Origin: Clostridium saccharobutylicum DSM 13864
GTDB lineage: Bacteria; Bacillota; Clostridia; Clostridiales; Clostridiaceae
NCBI RefSeq assembly: GCF_000473995.1
Contig: NC_022571.1
Location: 3,813,416-3,877,415 of the forward strand
DNA length: 64,000 bases
Reading direction: 5' to 3'
Position 1 is the stretch's first letter. Every line of letters starts with the position of its first letter. The translations under genes were made by a program, and so were the position numbers. Of this stretch, positions 16,738-25,581 are shown piece after piece. The notes below the pieces were generated by a model that was not told where the DNA came from, did not search any database, and was given only the letters and a program-made list of their open reading frames with translations.

Positions 16738-18672
16738 TTATAATAACTTCTTAATAAAGTTCAATTGTCCACCAGCTAATAACACTTCTTTTTGTCTATC
16801 CGAAAGAGTTGCATAAGCCTTAATTTCAAATCCTTGAGTTTCGTTTGCTATAACAAATTCACTCTTATTTACTAATTCCTTAACATTTTTAATTACTAAT
16901 TTATCATCTTGATTTATTCTGTCGTAATCAGCTGCATCAGTAAATCTTAATGGTAAAATACCATAATTGATTAAGTTATCATGATGAATTCTTGCAAAAG
17001 ATTTTGCAAGTACTACTTGAATTCCTAAATACATAGGTGCAAGAGCAGCATGTTCTCTACTTGATCCTTGTCCATAGTTTTCTCCTGCTACTATAAATCC
17101 ACCATTTTCACTTTCTTTTGCTCTTTTAGCGAATGTAGGATCTATTCCGTTAAACACATATTGTGATATAGCTGGAACATTTGATCTAAGTGGAAGAATT
17201 TTAGCACCAGCAGGCATAATATCATCAGTTGTAATATTATCTTCTACTTTTATAAGACATGGTGCACTTATTACATCATCTAATTGTCCTCTTAATGGTA
17301 ATGGTTGAATATTTGGACCTCTTCTTACAACAACATCATCTGTATTTTCTACAGGTGCTTCTAACATTCTGTCATCTACAATACGATCCATTGATTCCTT
17401 TATTGATTCTAAAATATTTACATCTACTACATCTTTTGGATCACTTATTACTCCTGTTATAGCACTAGCTGCTGCAACTTCTGGACTTGCTAAATAAACT
17501 TGTGCATCCTTTGTTCCACTTCTACCTCTAAAGTTTCTGTTAGAAGTTCTTAGAGAAACTCCAGCTGATGGTGGTGCTTGGCCTATACCAACGCAAGGTC
17601 CACATGCACTTTCAAGTACTCTCGCTCCAGAAGCAATTAATTTTTGAAGTATTCCGTCTCTTGCTATCATTTCAAAAACTTGTTTTGAACCTGCTGCTAC
17701 AGAAAGGCTTACATCTGGATGAACGCATTTTCCTTCTAAAATAGCTGCAGCCTTAGCTAAATCGCTATAAGATGCATTAGTACAGCTTCCTATAAATACT
17801 TGATGAAGTTTAGTTTTTTCAAGGTCTTTTATTTTAACTACTTTATCAGGCATGCTAGGCTGTGCTACCATTGGTTCTATTTCAGCAAGGTTTATTTCCA
17901 TTACTCCATCATACTGTGCATCTTCATCTGGTAATAATTCTACCCAATTTTCTTCTCTTCCTTGTGCTTTCATGAATTCATAAGCTACTTTATCACTTGG
18001 GAAAAGTGAAGTTGTTACACCTAGTTCTGCTCCCATGTTAGTTATTGTTTGTCTTTCAGTTATGCTTAATGTTTCCACTCCTGGACCAGTATATTCTAAT
18101 ACTTTTCCAACTCCGCCTTTAACAGTCATAATTCTTAAAATTTCTAAGATAACGTCTTTAGCAGCAACTCCTGGTCTTAGCTTTCCTGTTAACTTAACAT
18201 TAATTACTTGAGGCATTACTAATGGGAATGGTTGTCCTGCCATAGCCATTGCTACGCTCATTCCACCTGCACCTATAGCTATCATACCTAAAGCACCTGA
18301 TGTAGGTGTATGGCTATCTGAACCTAATAAAGTTTTTCCTGGTGCTGCGAATCTTTCTGTATGAAGTTGATGACATATTCCATTACCTGGTCTTGAGCAA
18401 TATATTCCATGTTTTTTAGCTATTGTTTGTAAGAATATATGATCATCTGCATTTTCAAAACCTGCTTGTAATGTATTATGGTCAATATAACTTACTGAAA
18501 CTTCAGTTCTTACTTTTGGTATTCCTAATGCTTCAAAAGCTAAATAAGACATTGTACCTGTAGCATCTTGTGTTAATGTTTGATCAATTTTAATTGATAT
18601 CTCTTCTCCTGCAATCATTTGTCCTTCTACTAAATGTGATTGTAGAATTTTTCTAGTTATATTTTGTTTCAC
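16738..18672 (-). CDS. Aconitate hydratase
   Basis: This 644-residue protein interconverts citrate, cis-aconitate and isocitrate using a [4Fe-4S] cluster. The ligand cysteines are visible in IGSCTNASYSDL (about 300) and SACGPCVGIGQAP (about 360). It also shows LGSDSHTPTSGALG in the first domain and the swivel-domain motif GENYGQGSSREHAALAP near 540. The length fits the shorter bacterial form rather than the 890-residue AcnA. A GntR-type operator lies 50 bp upstream, so it probably has its own regulated promoter. Confidence 0.95.
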   Translation of the reverse strand: MKQNITRKILQSHLVEGQMIAGEEISIKIDQTLTQDATGTMSYLAFEALGIPKVRTEVSVSYIDHNTLQAGFENADDHIFLQTIAKKHGIYCSRPGNGICHQLHTERFAAPGKTLLGSDSHTPTSGALGMIAIGAGGMSVAMAMAGQPFPLVMPQVINVKLTGKLRPGVAAKDVILEILRIMTVKGGVGKVLEYTGPGVETLSITERQTITNMGAELGVTTSLFPSDKVAYEFMKAQGREENWVELLPDEDAQYDGVMEINLAEIEPMVAQPSMPDKVVKIKDLEKTKLHQVFIGSCTNASYSDLAKAAAILEGKCVHPDVSLSVAAGSKQVFEMIARDGILQKLIASGARVLESACGPCVGIGQAPPSAGVSLRTSNRNFRGRSGTKDAQVYLASPEVAAASAITGVISDPKDVVDVNILESIKESMDRIVDDRMLEAPVENTDDVVVRRGPNIQPLPLRGQLDDVISAPCLIKVEDNITTDDIMPAGAKILPLRSNVPAISQYVFNGIDPTFAKRAKESENGGFIVAGENYGQGSSREHAALAPMYLGIQVVLAKSFARIHHDNLINYGILPLRFTDAADYDRINQDDKLVIKNVKELVNKSEFVIANETQGFEIKAYATLSDRQKEVLLAGGQLNFIKKLL

Positions 18673-18721
18673 TATTTTGTACCTGCCTTTCTTAATAAAC
18701 TAAAATATTCAAGTTTGTAAC

Positions 18722-18737
18722 TGTATACTTGTATACA
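18722..18737. promoter_or_regulatory. GntR-type operator before aconitase
   Basis: TGTATACTTGTATACA is identical to two of the sites before citC (23212 and 23407). It lies between the citX stop codon and the aconitase start, so the aconitase-to-transporter segment is probably in the same regulon. Confidence 0.75.
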
Positions 18738-18767
18738 ATGAATGATATATTTTAATTTTTGTAAATA

Positions 18768-19301
18768 TTAAAAGTTGCTTGTATATAATTGTTCATAATC
18801 AATTATTTCATATATCCTATTTAATATTTCAATAACTGAATGATTTCTGTTTCTTGCACATGCTTTAGCACTATTGTTACACAATAAGCACTTTCTTGCA
18901 TGCAATCCTATTTCACTTCTGCTAACTTGTTCTCCATCTTTATTAAATACATCAAAATCAAACAATCTTCCTAATTTATGATTTTCTTCAATAGATGTAG
19001 TTATTCTTTTTACACGCCATTGATCTTCATCAACAACTAAGAATCCTTCATCACCATCAGCAGTAGTTTGAACCATTTTATAAACTAATTTTATATTTCG
19101 CTTTTCCAATTCTTCTTCTAACAATTCAATAGCACTCTCATGAATCTTAGTAAAAGTTGGATTGCTTTTTTCTACTCCTGGAATGTTTAATGTAAAAGAA
19201 ATCAAAGTATTTTTATAAATATTAATCAATTCTCTTTGCATTTCTGCTCGTTTCTCTCTTGCATTAAGTATTTTTTCAAGTACTTGTTCTTCTTTATTCA
19301 T
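18768..19301 (-). CDS. citX: CitX, apo-citrate lyase phosphoribosyl-dephospho-CoA transferase
   Basis: This protein of about 177 residues attaches the prosthetic group to the citrate lyase acyl carrier protein. The family motif is clear near the C-terminus: GRLFDFDVFNKDGEQVSR, then RKCLLCNNSAKACARNRNHS. AAAGGGG lies 8 nt before the ATG at 19301; an in-frame TTG at 19307 is less likely. It follows citF by 20 bp in the operon. Confidence 0.9.
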   Translation of the reverse strand: MNKEEQVLEKILNAREKRAEMQRELINIYKNTLISFTLNIPGVEKSNPTFTKIHESAIELLEEELEKRNIKLVYKMVQTTADGDEGFLVVDEDQWRVKRITTSIEENHKLGRLFDFDVFNKDGEQVSRSEIGLHARKCLLCNNSAKACARNRNHSVIEILNRIYEIIDYEQLYTSNF

Positions 19302-19321
19302 TATCAATTCCCCTTTTTAAT

Positions 19322-20881
19322 TTACTTTACTTGCTTGATAACATCTATAATTGTTCCATCTCTGTATTCTACTAATGCAACAATTTTATCAGCATATTCA
19401 ATAGCCTTAGGCTTTCCTGTAATACTTTCTGCTTTTTCCTTTAATTCTTGTATAGTACATAAAGGTAATTTAGCCTTTGTGAATTTTTCTATTAAGTCTT
19501 TTCTTAATGGATTAACTGCGATTCCTCTATCAGTAACTACTACATCGATTGTTTCTCCTGGAGTTATTACTGTAGTAACTTTATCTACAATTGTTGAAAT
19601 TCTTCCTCTGATTAATGGACATACTATCATTGCAAGTTTTGCTCCTGCTGCAGTATCACAATGTCCACCTGAAGCACCTCTAATCACTCCATCAGAACCA
19701 GTAATTACATTAACATTGAAATCTGTATCTACTTCTAAAGCACTTAAGATAACTATGTCTAATTTATTAACAACACATCCTCTATTATGTGGATTAGCAT
19801 ATAAAGATGCACTGATTTCATAGTGATCTGGGTTTTCGCCAATTGATTTTGCTGCTGTTAAATCAAAACCTTGAACATCGCAAATCTTAGAAATTAATCC
19901 TTCTTTTTGCATTTCTACAAATTGTCCTGTAATTCCACCTAATGCAAAGCTAGCCTTAATATCTTTTTCAATCATTGTATTCTTTAAAAATCTTGCTACT
20001 GCAAGTGATGCTCCACCAGTACCACTTTGAATAGAAAATCCTGGTTTAAAATATCCTGAAGATTCAATAGCTGCTGCTGCATTTTTAGCAATCAAAAGTT
20101 CTCTTGGGTTCTTTGTGTATCTTGTTGCTCCTGATACGATTCCGTTTGGATCTCCAATTGCATCTACTGTTACTACATAATCTACATTAGTTTGTTCTAT
20201 ACTTGCTGGTACATTTGGATATGGTACTAAATTATCTGTAATAAGTACTACCTTATCTGCATACTCTGCATCTTGCTTAGCATATCCTAAAGAACCGCAG
20301 AAAGATTTTCCGTTGTATCCATTAGCATTTCCGTATTCATCACAGCTAGGTGCTCCTAAAAATGCTACATCTATTTTTATTTCTCCTGATTCTATTGCTC
20401 TTGCTCTACCACCATGAGAACGAATTATAATTGGTGTATCTAAAATTCCATTTGATATAGCTTCAGCTAAAGGTCCTCTAACTCCACTAGTTGTAATTTT
20501 AGTAATTACTCCATTTTTAATATGTTCTACTACTGGTGCATGTACACCACTTAAAGAACTTGGAGCTAAAGTTAAGTTCTTGATTCCAAGTTTAGCTATA
20601 ACATCTAATACCATATTTAAAATATAGTCACCTTCTCTTAGGTGGTGGTGGAATGATATTGTCATGCCATCTTTAAGTCCAGTTGCAATGACAGCCTTTT
20701 CAATACTATCTAATAATTTATTATCTCCTGGTTTTACTTGCGCTATTTGTCTTCCAAATTTACGATTATCTGGCTCATAGCTAAATGGTCCATTGTAAGG
20801 TCTTAGCTCACCAATTCCTTCTATATATTCTGGTACTTCTCTTCCAACTTTATTCTTAGACAATTTCGTCCCCTCCTTCAT
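19322..20881 (-). CDS. citF: Citrate lyase alpha subunit
   Basis: This 519-residue subunit transfers the acetyl carrier from acetate to citrate, forming citryl-ACP. It begins with VPEYIEGIGELRPYNGPF, and contains ISFHHHLREGDYILNMV and the glycine-rich SGTGGASLAVARFL. It ends with a conserved TDRGIAVNP segment. The length is normal. Its start overlaps the end of citE by 26 bp, so the two are translationally coupled. Confidence 0.95.
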   Translation of the reverse strand: MKEGTKLSKNKVGREVPEYIEGIGELRPYNGPFSYEPDNRKFGRQIAQVKPGDNKLLDSIEKAVIATGLKDGMTISFHHHLREGDYILNMVLDVIAKLGIKNLTLAPSSLSGVHAPVVEHIKNGVITKITTSGVRGPLAEAISNGILDTPIIIRSHGGRARAIESGEIKIDVAFLGAPSCDEYGNANGYNGKSFCGSLGYAKQDAEYADKVVLITDNLVPYPNVPASIEQTNVDYVVTVDAIGDPNGIVSGATRYTKNPRELLIAKNAAAAIESSGYFKPGFSIQSGTGGASLAVARFLKNTMIEKDIKASFALGGITGQFVEMQKEGLISKICDVQGFDLTAAKSIGENPDHYEISASLYANPHNRGCVVNKLDIVILSALEVDTDFNVNVITGSDGVIRGASGGHCDTAAGAKLAMIVCPLIRGRISTIVDKVTTVITPGETIDVVVTDRGIAVNPLRKDLIEKFTKAKLPLCTIQELKEKAESITGKPKAIEYADKIVALVEYRDGTIIDVIKQVK

Positions 20882-21755
20882 TTCTATATACTCCTGCAGC
20901 TTCTGCTAACATAAGCGCTCTTTGAGCTCTTTCTATTATTGGCTTATCTACCATCTTTCCATCTAGAGATACTACTCCTGAGCCTCTCTTTTTAGCTTCT
21001 TCAGCTGCTTTGATTACTCTTATTGATTTATTTATTTCTTTTTCTGATGGTGTGTATATTTCATGAACTGGTCCAATTTGTCTTGGATTGATTACTGATT
21101 TTCCATCAAAACCTAATTGTTTTATTAATTTTACTTCATTTGCAAATCCTTCTTCATTATTTACATCTGAGTAAACTGTATCAAAAGCATATATTCCTGC
21201 TGCTCTTGCTGCAAGTATTATTTGGCTTCTTCCAAATAAAAGTTCTATTCCTTCTGGTGAACGTGTTGTCTTCAAATCAGTTACATAATCTTCTGCTCCG
21301 ATTGCTATACCCATAAGTCTTTTACTAGCTGTTGCTATTTCTCTTGCATTTAGTACTCCTAATGCACCTTCAACTGCTGCCATCATTTTTGTTTTTCCTA
21401 CTGGTATGCCTGCTTCTTTTTCTATTCTTGCTATTTCATTTTCTACATCTATAATATCCTTAGCACTTTCTGTCTTTGGAAGTCTTATAACATCTGGCTG
21501 TGCTCTAACTATAGCTTCTAAATCTTCCATTCCACATGTATCTAGTCCATTTATTCTTACTACGGTTTCAACACCTTCATAATCTATAGTTTTTAATGCA
21601 TTATATACTAAAAATCTAGCAGCATCTTTTTCATTTAATGATACTGAGTCTTCTAAGTCAAACATTATTGAATCTGCTCCATAAATGTGTCCATCTTTAA
21701 TCATACCTGGGTTATTTCCTGGTATATACATCATGGTTCTTCTTAGCTTGTACAT
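20856..21755 (-). CDS. citE: Citrate lyase beta subunit
   Basis: This 299-residue TIM-barrel subunit cleaves citryl-ACP to oxaloacetate and acetyl-ACP. Conserved segments are MMYIPGNNPGMIKDG, DSIMFDLEDSVSLNEKD, RINGLDTCGMEDLEA and IAIGAEDYVTDL, which carry the Mg-binding acidic residues. The start codon shares a base with the end of citD, and the 3' end overlaps citF. Confidence 0.95.
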   Translation of the reverse strand: MYKLRRTMMYIPGNNPGMIKDGHIYGADSIMFDLEDSVSLNEKDAARFLVYNALKTIDYEGVETVVRINGLDTCGMEDLEAIVRAQPDVIRLPKTESAKDIIDVENEIARIEKEAGIPVGKTKMMAAVEGALGVLNAREIATASKRLMGIAIGAEDYVTDLKTTRSPEGIELLFGRSQIILAARAAGIYAFDTVYSDVNNEEGFANEVKLIKQLGFDGKSVINPRQIGPVHEIYTPSEKEINKSIRVIKAAEEAKKRGSGVVSLDGKMVDKPIIERAQRALMLAEAAGVYRNEGGDEIV

Positions 21756-22051
21756 TAATTTTCGCCTCCCCAGTTAAAGTGTTTTTCTTCTGCTGCTCTT
21801 AAAACTGCTGTCTGTACTCTTGCTTTTATAACACAATCCAATGCACCTTTATCATTAGCACTAACAATAGCACTTTCTATTTTTAGCTCATTTAATGTAT
21901 CCATTATAACTTTCTTAATTTGTTCACCAAATTGTTTTTCTACTGAGCTTTTTAATTTTATTGATATTTCTTTCTCTGGATTTGGTTCTATTACTATTGT
22001 AATATCACTTGATTCAAGAGTTCCTGCCATAGCAGTATTTCTTATTTCCAT
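21755..22051 (-). CDS. citD: Citrate lyase gamma subunit (acyl carrier protein)
   Basis: This 98-residue carrier protein is of typical length. The prosthetic-group serine is Ser14 in AGTLESSDITI, matching the family. Its C-terminal half has the expected ALDCVIKARVQTAVLRAA helix. AGGAGG precedes the ATG. It sits directly before citE in the standard citCDEFX order. Confidence 0.95.
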   Translation of the reverse strand: MEIRNTAMAGTLESSDITIVIEPNPEKEISIKLKSSVEKQFGEQIKKVIMDTLNELKIESAIVSANDKGALDCVIKARVQTAVLRAAEEKHFNWGGEN

Positions 22052-22099
22052 AACTCATCCTCCTAAACTAACTTTTAGTTATTTTAAAATTAATTAATT

Positions 22100-23125
22100 T
22101 TAAATCTTATTAATTATTGCCTTAGCTTCTGGTGATATTAAAAATTCATAAGTTGACTCAGGAATTAATTTTTTCACTTCTAAGAATTTATTTTCTTTTA
22201 TTAATTTTCTAACTCTTGATGCACTTATTATCTCATTTCCAATACATATCCTTGGAACTTCAATAACCTCAACATTATAACTAGGCAATATTTCTTTCAT
22301 AGTATCATTATAGGTTTTAGTAACTTCACATGAAGGTTCTTCCCCTACATATCTTCTATTAATTCCCAATGCTGGTACTATATAATTCAAAAAAATTTTT
22401 ATATCTAATAATGTATGTATCTTAACTGCTTCATCTAATTTTTTTATAAAGTAAGATGGAAAAGTTGCACTTGAAATTATATACTCTTCCCCTGCATGTA
22501 TTGCTACATTTTTCAAATCTTTCAAACCTTCTTCAACTAGTTGGTATCTTACCTTCGCTGTGAAAACTGATTTGTCTTCTGAAACCACAAAAACATGAAC
22601 TATATCACTTTCTCTAGATGCTTTTTCTATCAAATATCTATGTCCTAATGTAAAAGGATTGCAATTTACAACTACAGATGAAATTACTTTTCCCTCAACT
22701 TTTCTTTCACGAATCCTATTTAAAAAATTCCATATTCCATTGGAATCGTTTTCTAGTAGTATAACCTTATTAGGAACTTCTTCAATTTTATAAAAACCAA
22801 AGTCTTCAAACATCTTATAATTACTTGGCTTTGTATAGACAAATAAATGATTATTTCCTCTTCTATACTGCTCATTAATTAACGTAGATACAATTTTATT
22901 TGAAATACCCATTCCTTTGTAATCTTCATCGACAGCTATACATTTTAAAATTCTACCATCAAATGAACCTGTAGCAATTATTTTATTATTATCATATAGT
23001 GCTACTGTATACTCTATATTATTGTCAAATCTCAATCCTTGTTTTATGAGAAAATTTTGCACCTCATTTATTTTTGTATAATCATTGCTTTCAATGATTA
23101 TTTCTTCTAGGTTAAGATATTCCAT
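22100..23125 (-). CDS. citC: [Citrate (pro-3S)-lyase] ligase
   Basis: This 341-residue enzyme acetylates citrate lyase ACP with acetate and ATP to activate the complex. The N-terminal third is an acetyltransferase-like domain (KCIAVDEDYKGMGISNKIV). The rest is a nucleotidyltransferase with NPFTLGHRYLIEKAS (the HxGH-like site) and a late SASRVRKLI motif. AAGGAGG precedes the ATG. It is the first gene of the cit operon, behind about 500 bp containing at least four operator palindromes. Confidence 0.95.
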   Translation of the reverse strand: MEYLNLEEIIIESNDYTKINEVQNFLIKQGLRFDNNIEYTVALYDNNKIIATGSFDGRILKCIAVDEDYKGMGISNKIVSTLINEQYRRGNNHLFVYTKPSNYKMFEDFGFYKIEEVPNKVILLENDSNGIWNFLNRIRERKVEGKVISSVVVNCNPFTLGHRYLIEKASRESDIVHVFVVSEDKSVFTAKVRYQLVEEGLKDLKNVAIHAGEEYIISSATFPSYFIKKLDEAVKIHTLLDIKIFLNYIVPALGINRRYVGEEPSCEVTKTYNDTMKEILPSYNVEVIEVPRICIGNEIISASRVRKLIKENKFLEVKKLIPESTYEFLISPEAKAIINKI

Positions 23126-23211
23126 ACTATCACCTCCTTAATATTTAAAATGATATATTATATACTTTTTATTATTTTAAACAAAAATTTTTATTAATAT
23201 ATCAACTTCAC

Positions 23212-23227
23212 TGTATACTTGTATACA
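23212..23227. promoter_or_regulatory. GntR-type operator 1 before citC
   Basis: TGTATACTTGTATACA, a perfect 16-bp palindrome apart from the centre, lies 86 bp before the citC start. Confidence 0.75.
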
Positions 23228-23261
23228 ATATTAAATTTAATACTTTGCTTGTTTAACAAAT

Positions 23262-23277
23262 TGTATACCTGTATACA
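23262..23277. promoter_or_regulatory. GntR-type operator 2 before citC
   Basis: TGTATACCTGTATACA differs from site 1 only at the centre base. The centre-to-centre distance to site 1 is 50 bp, close to five helical turns, which would allow two bound dimers to interact on the same DNA face. Confidence 0.75.
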
Positions 23278-23406
23278 ATCCGTTAAACAAGATTTGGTCT
23301 GTACTTGTTTTTTATAAGCCAAAGTATTTAATAAATAAATATTATTTCATATTTATTTATTCTGGTTAATAATTAAGTAGGAATTTTTATATTAATCTTT
23401 TCAAAC

Positions 23407-23422
23407 TGTATACTTGTATACA
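23407..23422. promoter_or_regulatory. GntR-type operator 3 before citC
   Basis: TGTATACTTGTATACA is identical to site 1 and to the site before aconitase. It lies in the middle of the regulator-citC gap. Confidence 0.75.
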
Positions 23423-23593
23423 ATTAAATATAGAGATAGAATTTAAAAAAAATTTTTTTAATTAATATACTATATAGTTTGTTTAAGATTTGAAAACTTT
23501 TACTTTCCATGTATTCATTATATTATGCATCTTAAATTTTTGCAATCGTTTTTTTAAAAAAAATTGCAGAAATTTGAGAAATTTTTAACATAA

Positions 23594-23629
23594 TGTATAC
23601 AAGTATTAATTCAAGTATACCTGTATACA
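23594..23629. promoter_or_regulatory. GntR-type operator cluster after the regulator gene
   Basis: AGTATACCTGTATACA at 23614-23629 is a nearly complete site. TGTATACAAGTATT at 23594-23607 is a degenerate one. Both are within 45 bp of the regulator stop codon. Confidence 0.65.
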
Positions 23630-23636
23630 TTTATAC

Positions 23637-24311
23637 TTAAGATAAGTGAAACTCTTTTGATAAAAACTTCTCAGCATTTAATGTATGTCTTCTTCCTATC
23701 TGTTCAGCTAATACTTCATCTCTTTTTTCAAAAGCTTCTATGAGTGCTTTATGTTCTTCCATCGCTATACTTCTTCTTTTATTCATAACCAAAGTAAAAT
23801 TTCTAAGCTTTGATAAATATTCATAAATCTGTTTCATTTGATCTATAAGCCTTTGATTGCCACTTGAATACAGTATACTATTATGAAACTCTCCATGAAA
23901 TTCCCAATACTTTTTAATATCACCATTTTCAATACACGCTCTCATTTTTTCAAGCTTTTCTTTTAATTCTAATATTTGCTCATCAGTAATATTAGAACAC
24001 GCTAACCTAAACGCTAACCCTTCAAGAACTTCTCTAATTTCATAAATCTCAAATATATCTCTTTTGGATATCCCTTTAACAATAGTTCCTTTTCTCGGAA
24101 GATTTTCTGCCAAACCCTCAATTTCTAGTTGTCTAAATGCTTCTCTAACAGGCGTTCTACTAACCCCCATTTTCTCAGCTATAGAAGTTTCAACTAACCT
24201 ATCACCTGTTTGGAAGGTTCCATTCATAATTGCTTTTCTAAGCCTTTCAAGTACTATTTCCCTAATAGGTCTTAAATCAGTACTTTCTATCTTTTCAAAT
24301 ATTTGCTCCAT
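23637..24311 (-). CDS. GntR/FadR-family regulator of the citrate island
   Basis: This 224-residue regulator has a winged helix (about 15-75: LRKAIMNGTFQTGDRL, EKMGVSRTPVREAFRQLEIEG). The C-terminal FCD effector domain has its metal-binding acid and histidine residues visible in EFHGEFHNSIL and RRHTLNAE. FCD regulators commonly sense organic acids. The gene lies between citG and citC on the same strand. The adjacent palindromes match the spacing expected for a FadR-type dimer. No copy of the palindrome lies before its own start codon. Confidence 0.9.
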   Translation of the reverse strand: MEQIFEKIESTDLRPIREIVLERLRKAIMNGTFQTGDRLVETSIAEKMGVSRTPVREAFRQLEIEGLAENLPRKGTIVKGISKRDIFEIYEIREVLEGLAFRLACSNITDEQILELKEKLEKMRACIENGDIKKYWEFHGEFHNSILYSSGNQRLIDQMKQIYEYLSKLRNFTLVMNKRRSIAMEEHKALIEAFEKRDEVLAEQIGRRHTLNAEKFLSKEFHLS

Positions 24312-24424
24312 ATATTCACGTCCTTAAACTATATATATTTTTACTTATCTTATTTAATACTACAATTTTTATATTTTTATTGCTACAACTTTTGTTACAA
24401 ACCACTATTTTTTTTATATAATGC

Positions 24425-25303
24425 TTATATTTGAACGTTTTTCATATATTCTTCTACAAGACTCAAAAACACTGTTACTCCTAATAAATCCGCACTTCCT
24501 CCAGGACTTATATTTCTTTCTACAAATTCTGTACATAAATTATCTATTTTTTCTCTTCCTTTAGTAGTTTTCATGCCTCCCATTGCTATTACTTCTCGTG
24601 CTGTTTCTTTTACTTCTTCTAATATTTTAACTGAGTGTCTATGAAGTATAGTAGAATCATCGCAAATTTGCATTATTCCAATAAGTGTATGAACCAGTCT
24701 GTCTTTAATATTTAATTCAAAATTTTCTTTATAAAAATCTAATGAAAATTGAAAAACTGTTGGAATACCTCTTTCTACTTCACCTCTTACACCATCAGTT
24801 TTATACTTAAAAAATAATTTTTCACCATGACTCTGTGCATCTGTATGGTTTAATTGTATAAGTTCTTTTTCTACTATTCCTGTAGTCATTTCTTTTATAA
24901 TACTTTGTATGCATTCAAAACCCTTTTTCTCATAAATTGCCTTTCCTATGGCTGCACAGGTAATTCCCATTAGAAACAACATACCTTTATGAGTATTTAT
25001 CCCCTTAGTTTTAACAAACATATCTTGCTCAGCTGTTATTCCTATTTTTCTTATAGCATCAAATATTTCTTTATAAGACTTATTAGAAAATCCCTCTTGA
25101 ACAAAAAGTGTTAGATACTTACTTAATACTGACGTACTATCAATAAATGTAAAAAAGTCCATATCCTTATGAGCACCGCAAGATACTGGCGATACCAATC
25201 CAGGTGATGGATAGCAAGAAACTTCGTATATCATAGCTTGAACTGCTAAACTACTAATTTCCATTGCCATTTCATTAACTGTATATGCTTTTATGTTATC
25301 CAT
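24425..25303 (-). CDS. citG: Triphosphoribosyl-dephospho-CoA synthase
   Basis: This 292-residue enzyme makes the precursor of the citrate lyase prosthetic group from ATP and dephospho-CoA. Family motifs include YEVSCYPSPGLVSPVSCGAHKDMDFFTF, KGINTHKGMLFLMGI and the C-terminal NISPGGSADLLGVTVFL. It is the first gene of the island and lies just upstream of the regulator. Its product supplies CitX. Confidence 0.92.
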   Translation of the reverse strand: MDNIKAYTVNEMAMEISSLAVQAMIYEVSCYPSPGLVSPVSCGAHKDMDFFTFIDSTSVLSKYLTLFVQEGFSNKSYKEIFDAIRKIGITAEQDMFVKTKGINTHKGMLFLMGITCAAIGKAIYEKKGFECIQSIIKEMTTGIVEKELIQLNHTDAQSHGEKLFFKYKTDGVRGEVERGIPTVFQFSLDFYKENFELNIKDRLVHTLIGIMQICDDSTILHRHSVKILEEVKETAREVIAMGGMKTTKGREKIDNLCTEFVERNISPGGSADLLGVTVFLSLVEEYMKNVQI

Positions 25304-25536
25304 TTTGTTTCTCCATATATCATTATTTTCTGTAGTTTGTGTATTAATACAAAATAATTAGGCTGATTTACCAATGACATTTTATCATAATTCTAATTTA
25401 AATACTATATACCAATAACATATATTAACAGCTCTCTTCATCCTTAAAATTATGTTCCATGGAAAAGAACTACTAAACTCAACACTAATAAAGAACTACT
25501 TAACACTAATTTTGAAAAACTAGTGTTAATTAATAA

Positions 25537-25570
25537 AAAACCATAGAGAATCATTAATCCCTATGGTTTT
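25537..25570. terminator. Terminator after the permease gene
   Basis: AAAACCATAGAGA faces TCCCTATGGTTTT, just after the permease stop on the minus strand. A second inverted repeat, TTAACACTA/TAGTGTTAA, follows at 25499-25529. Together they separate the permease from citG. Confidence 0.65.
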
Positions 25571-25581
25571 CTTACTATGAT

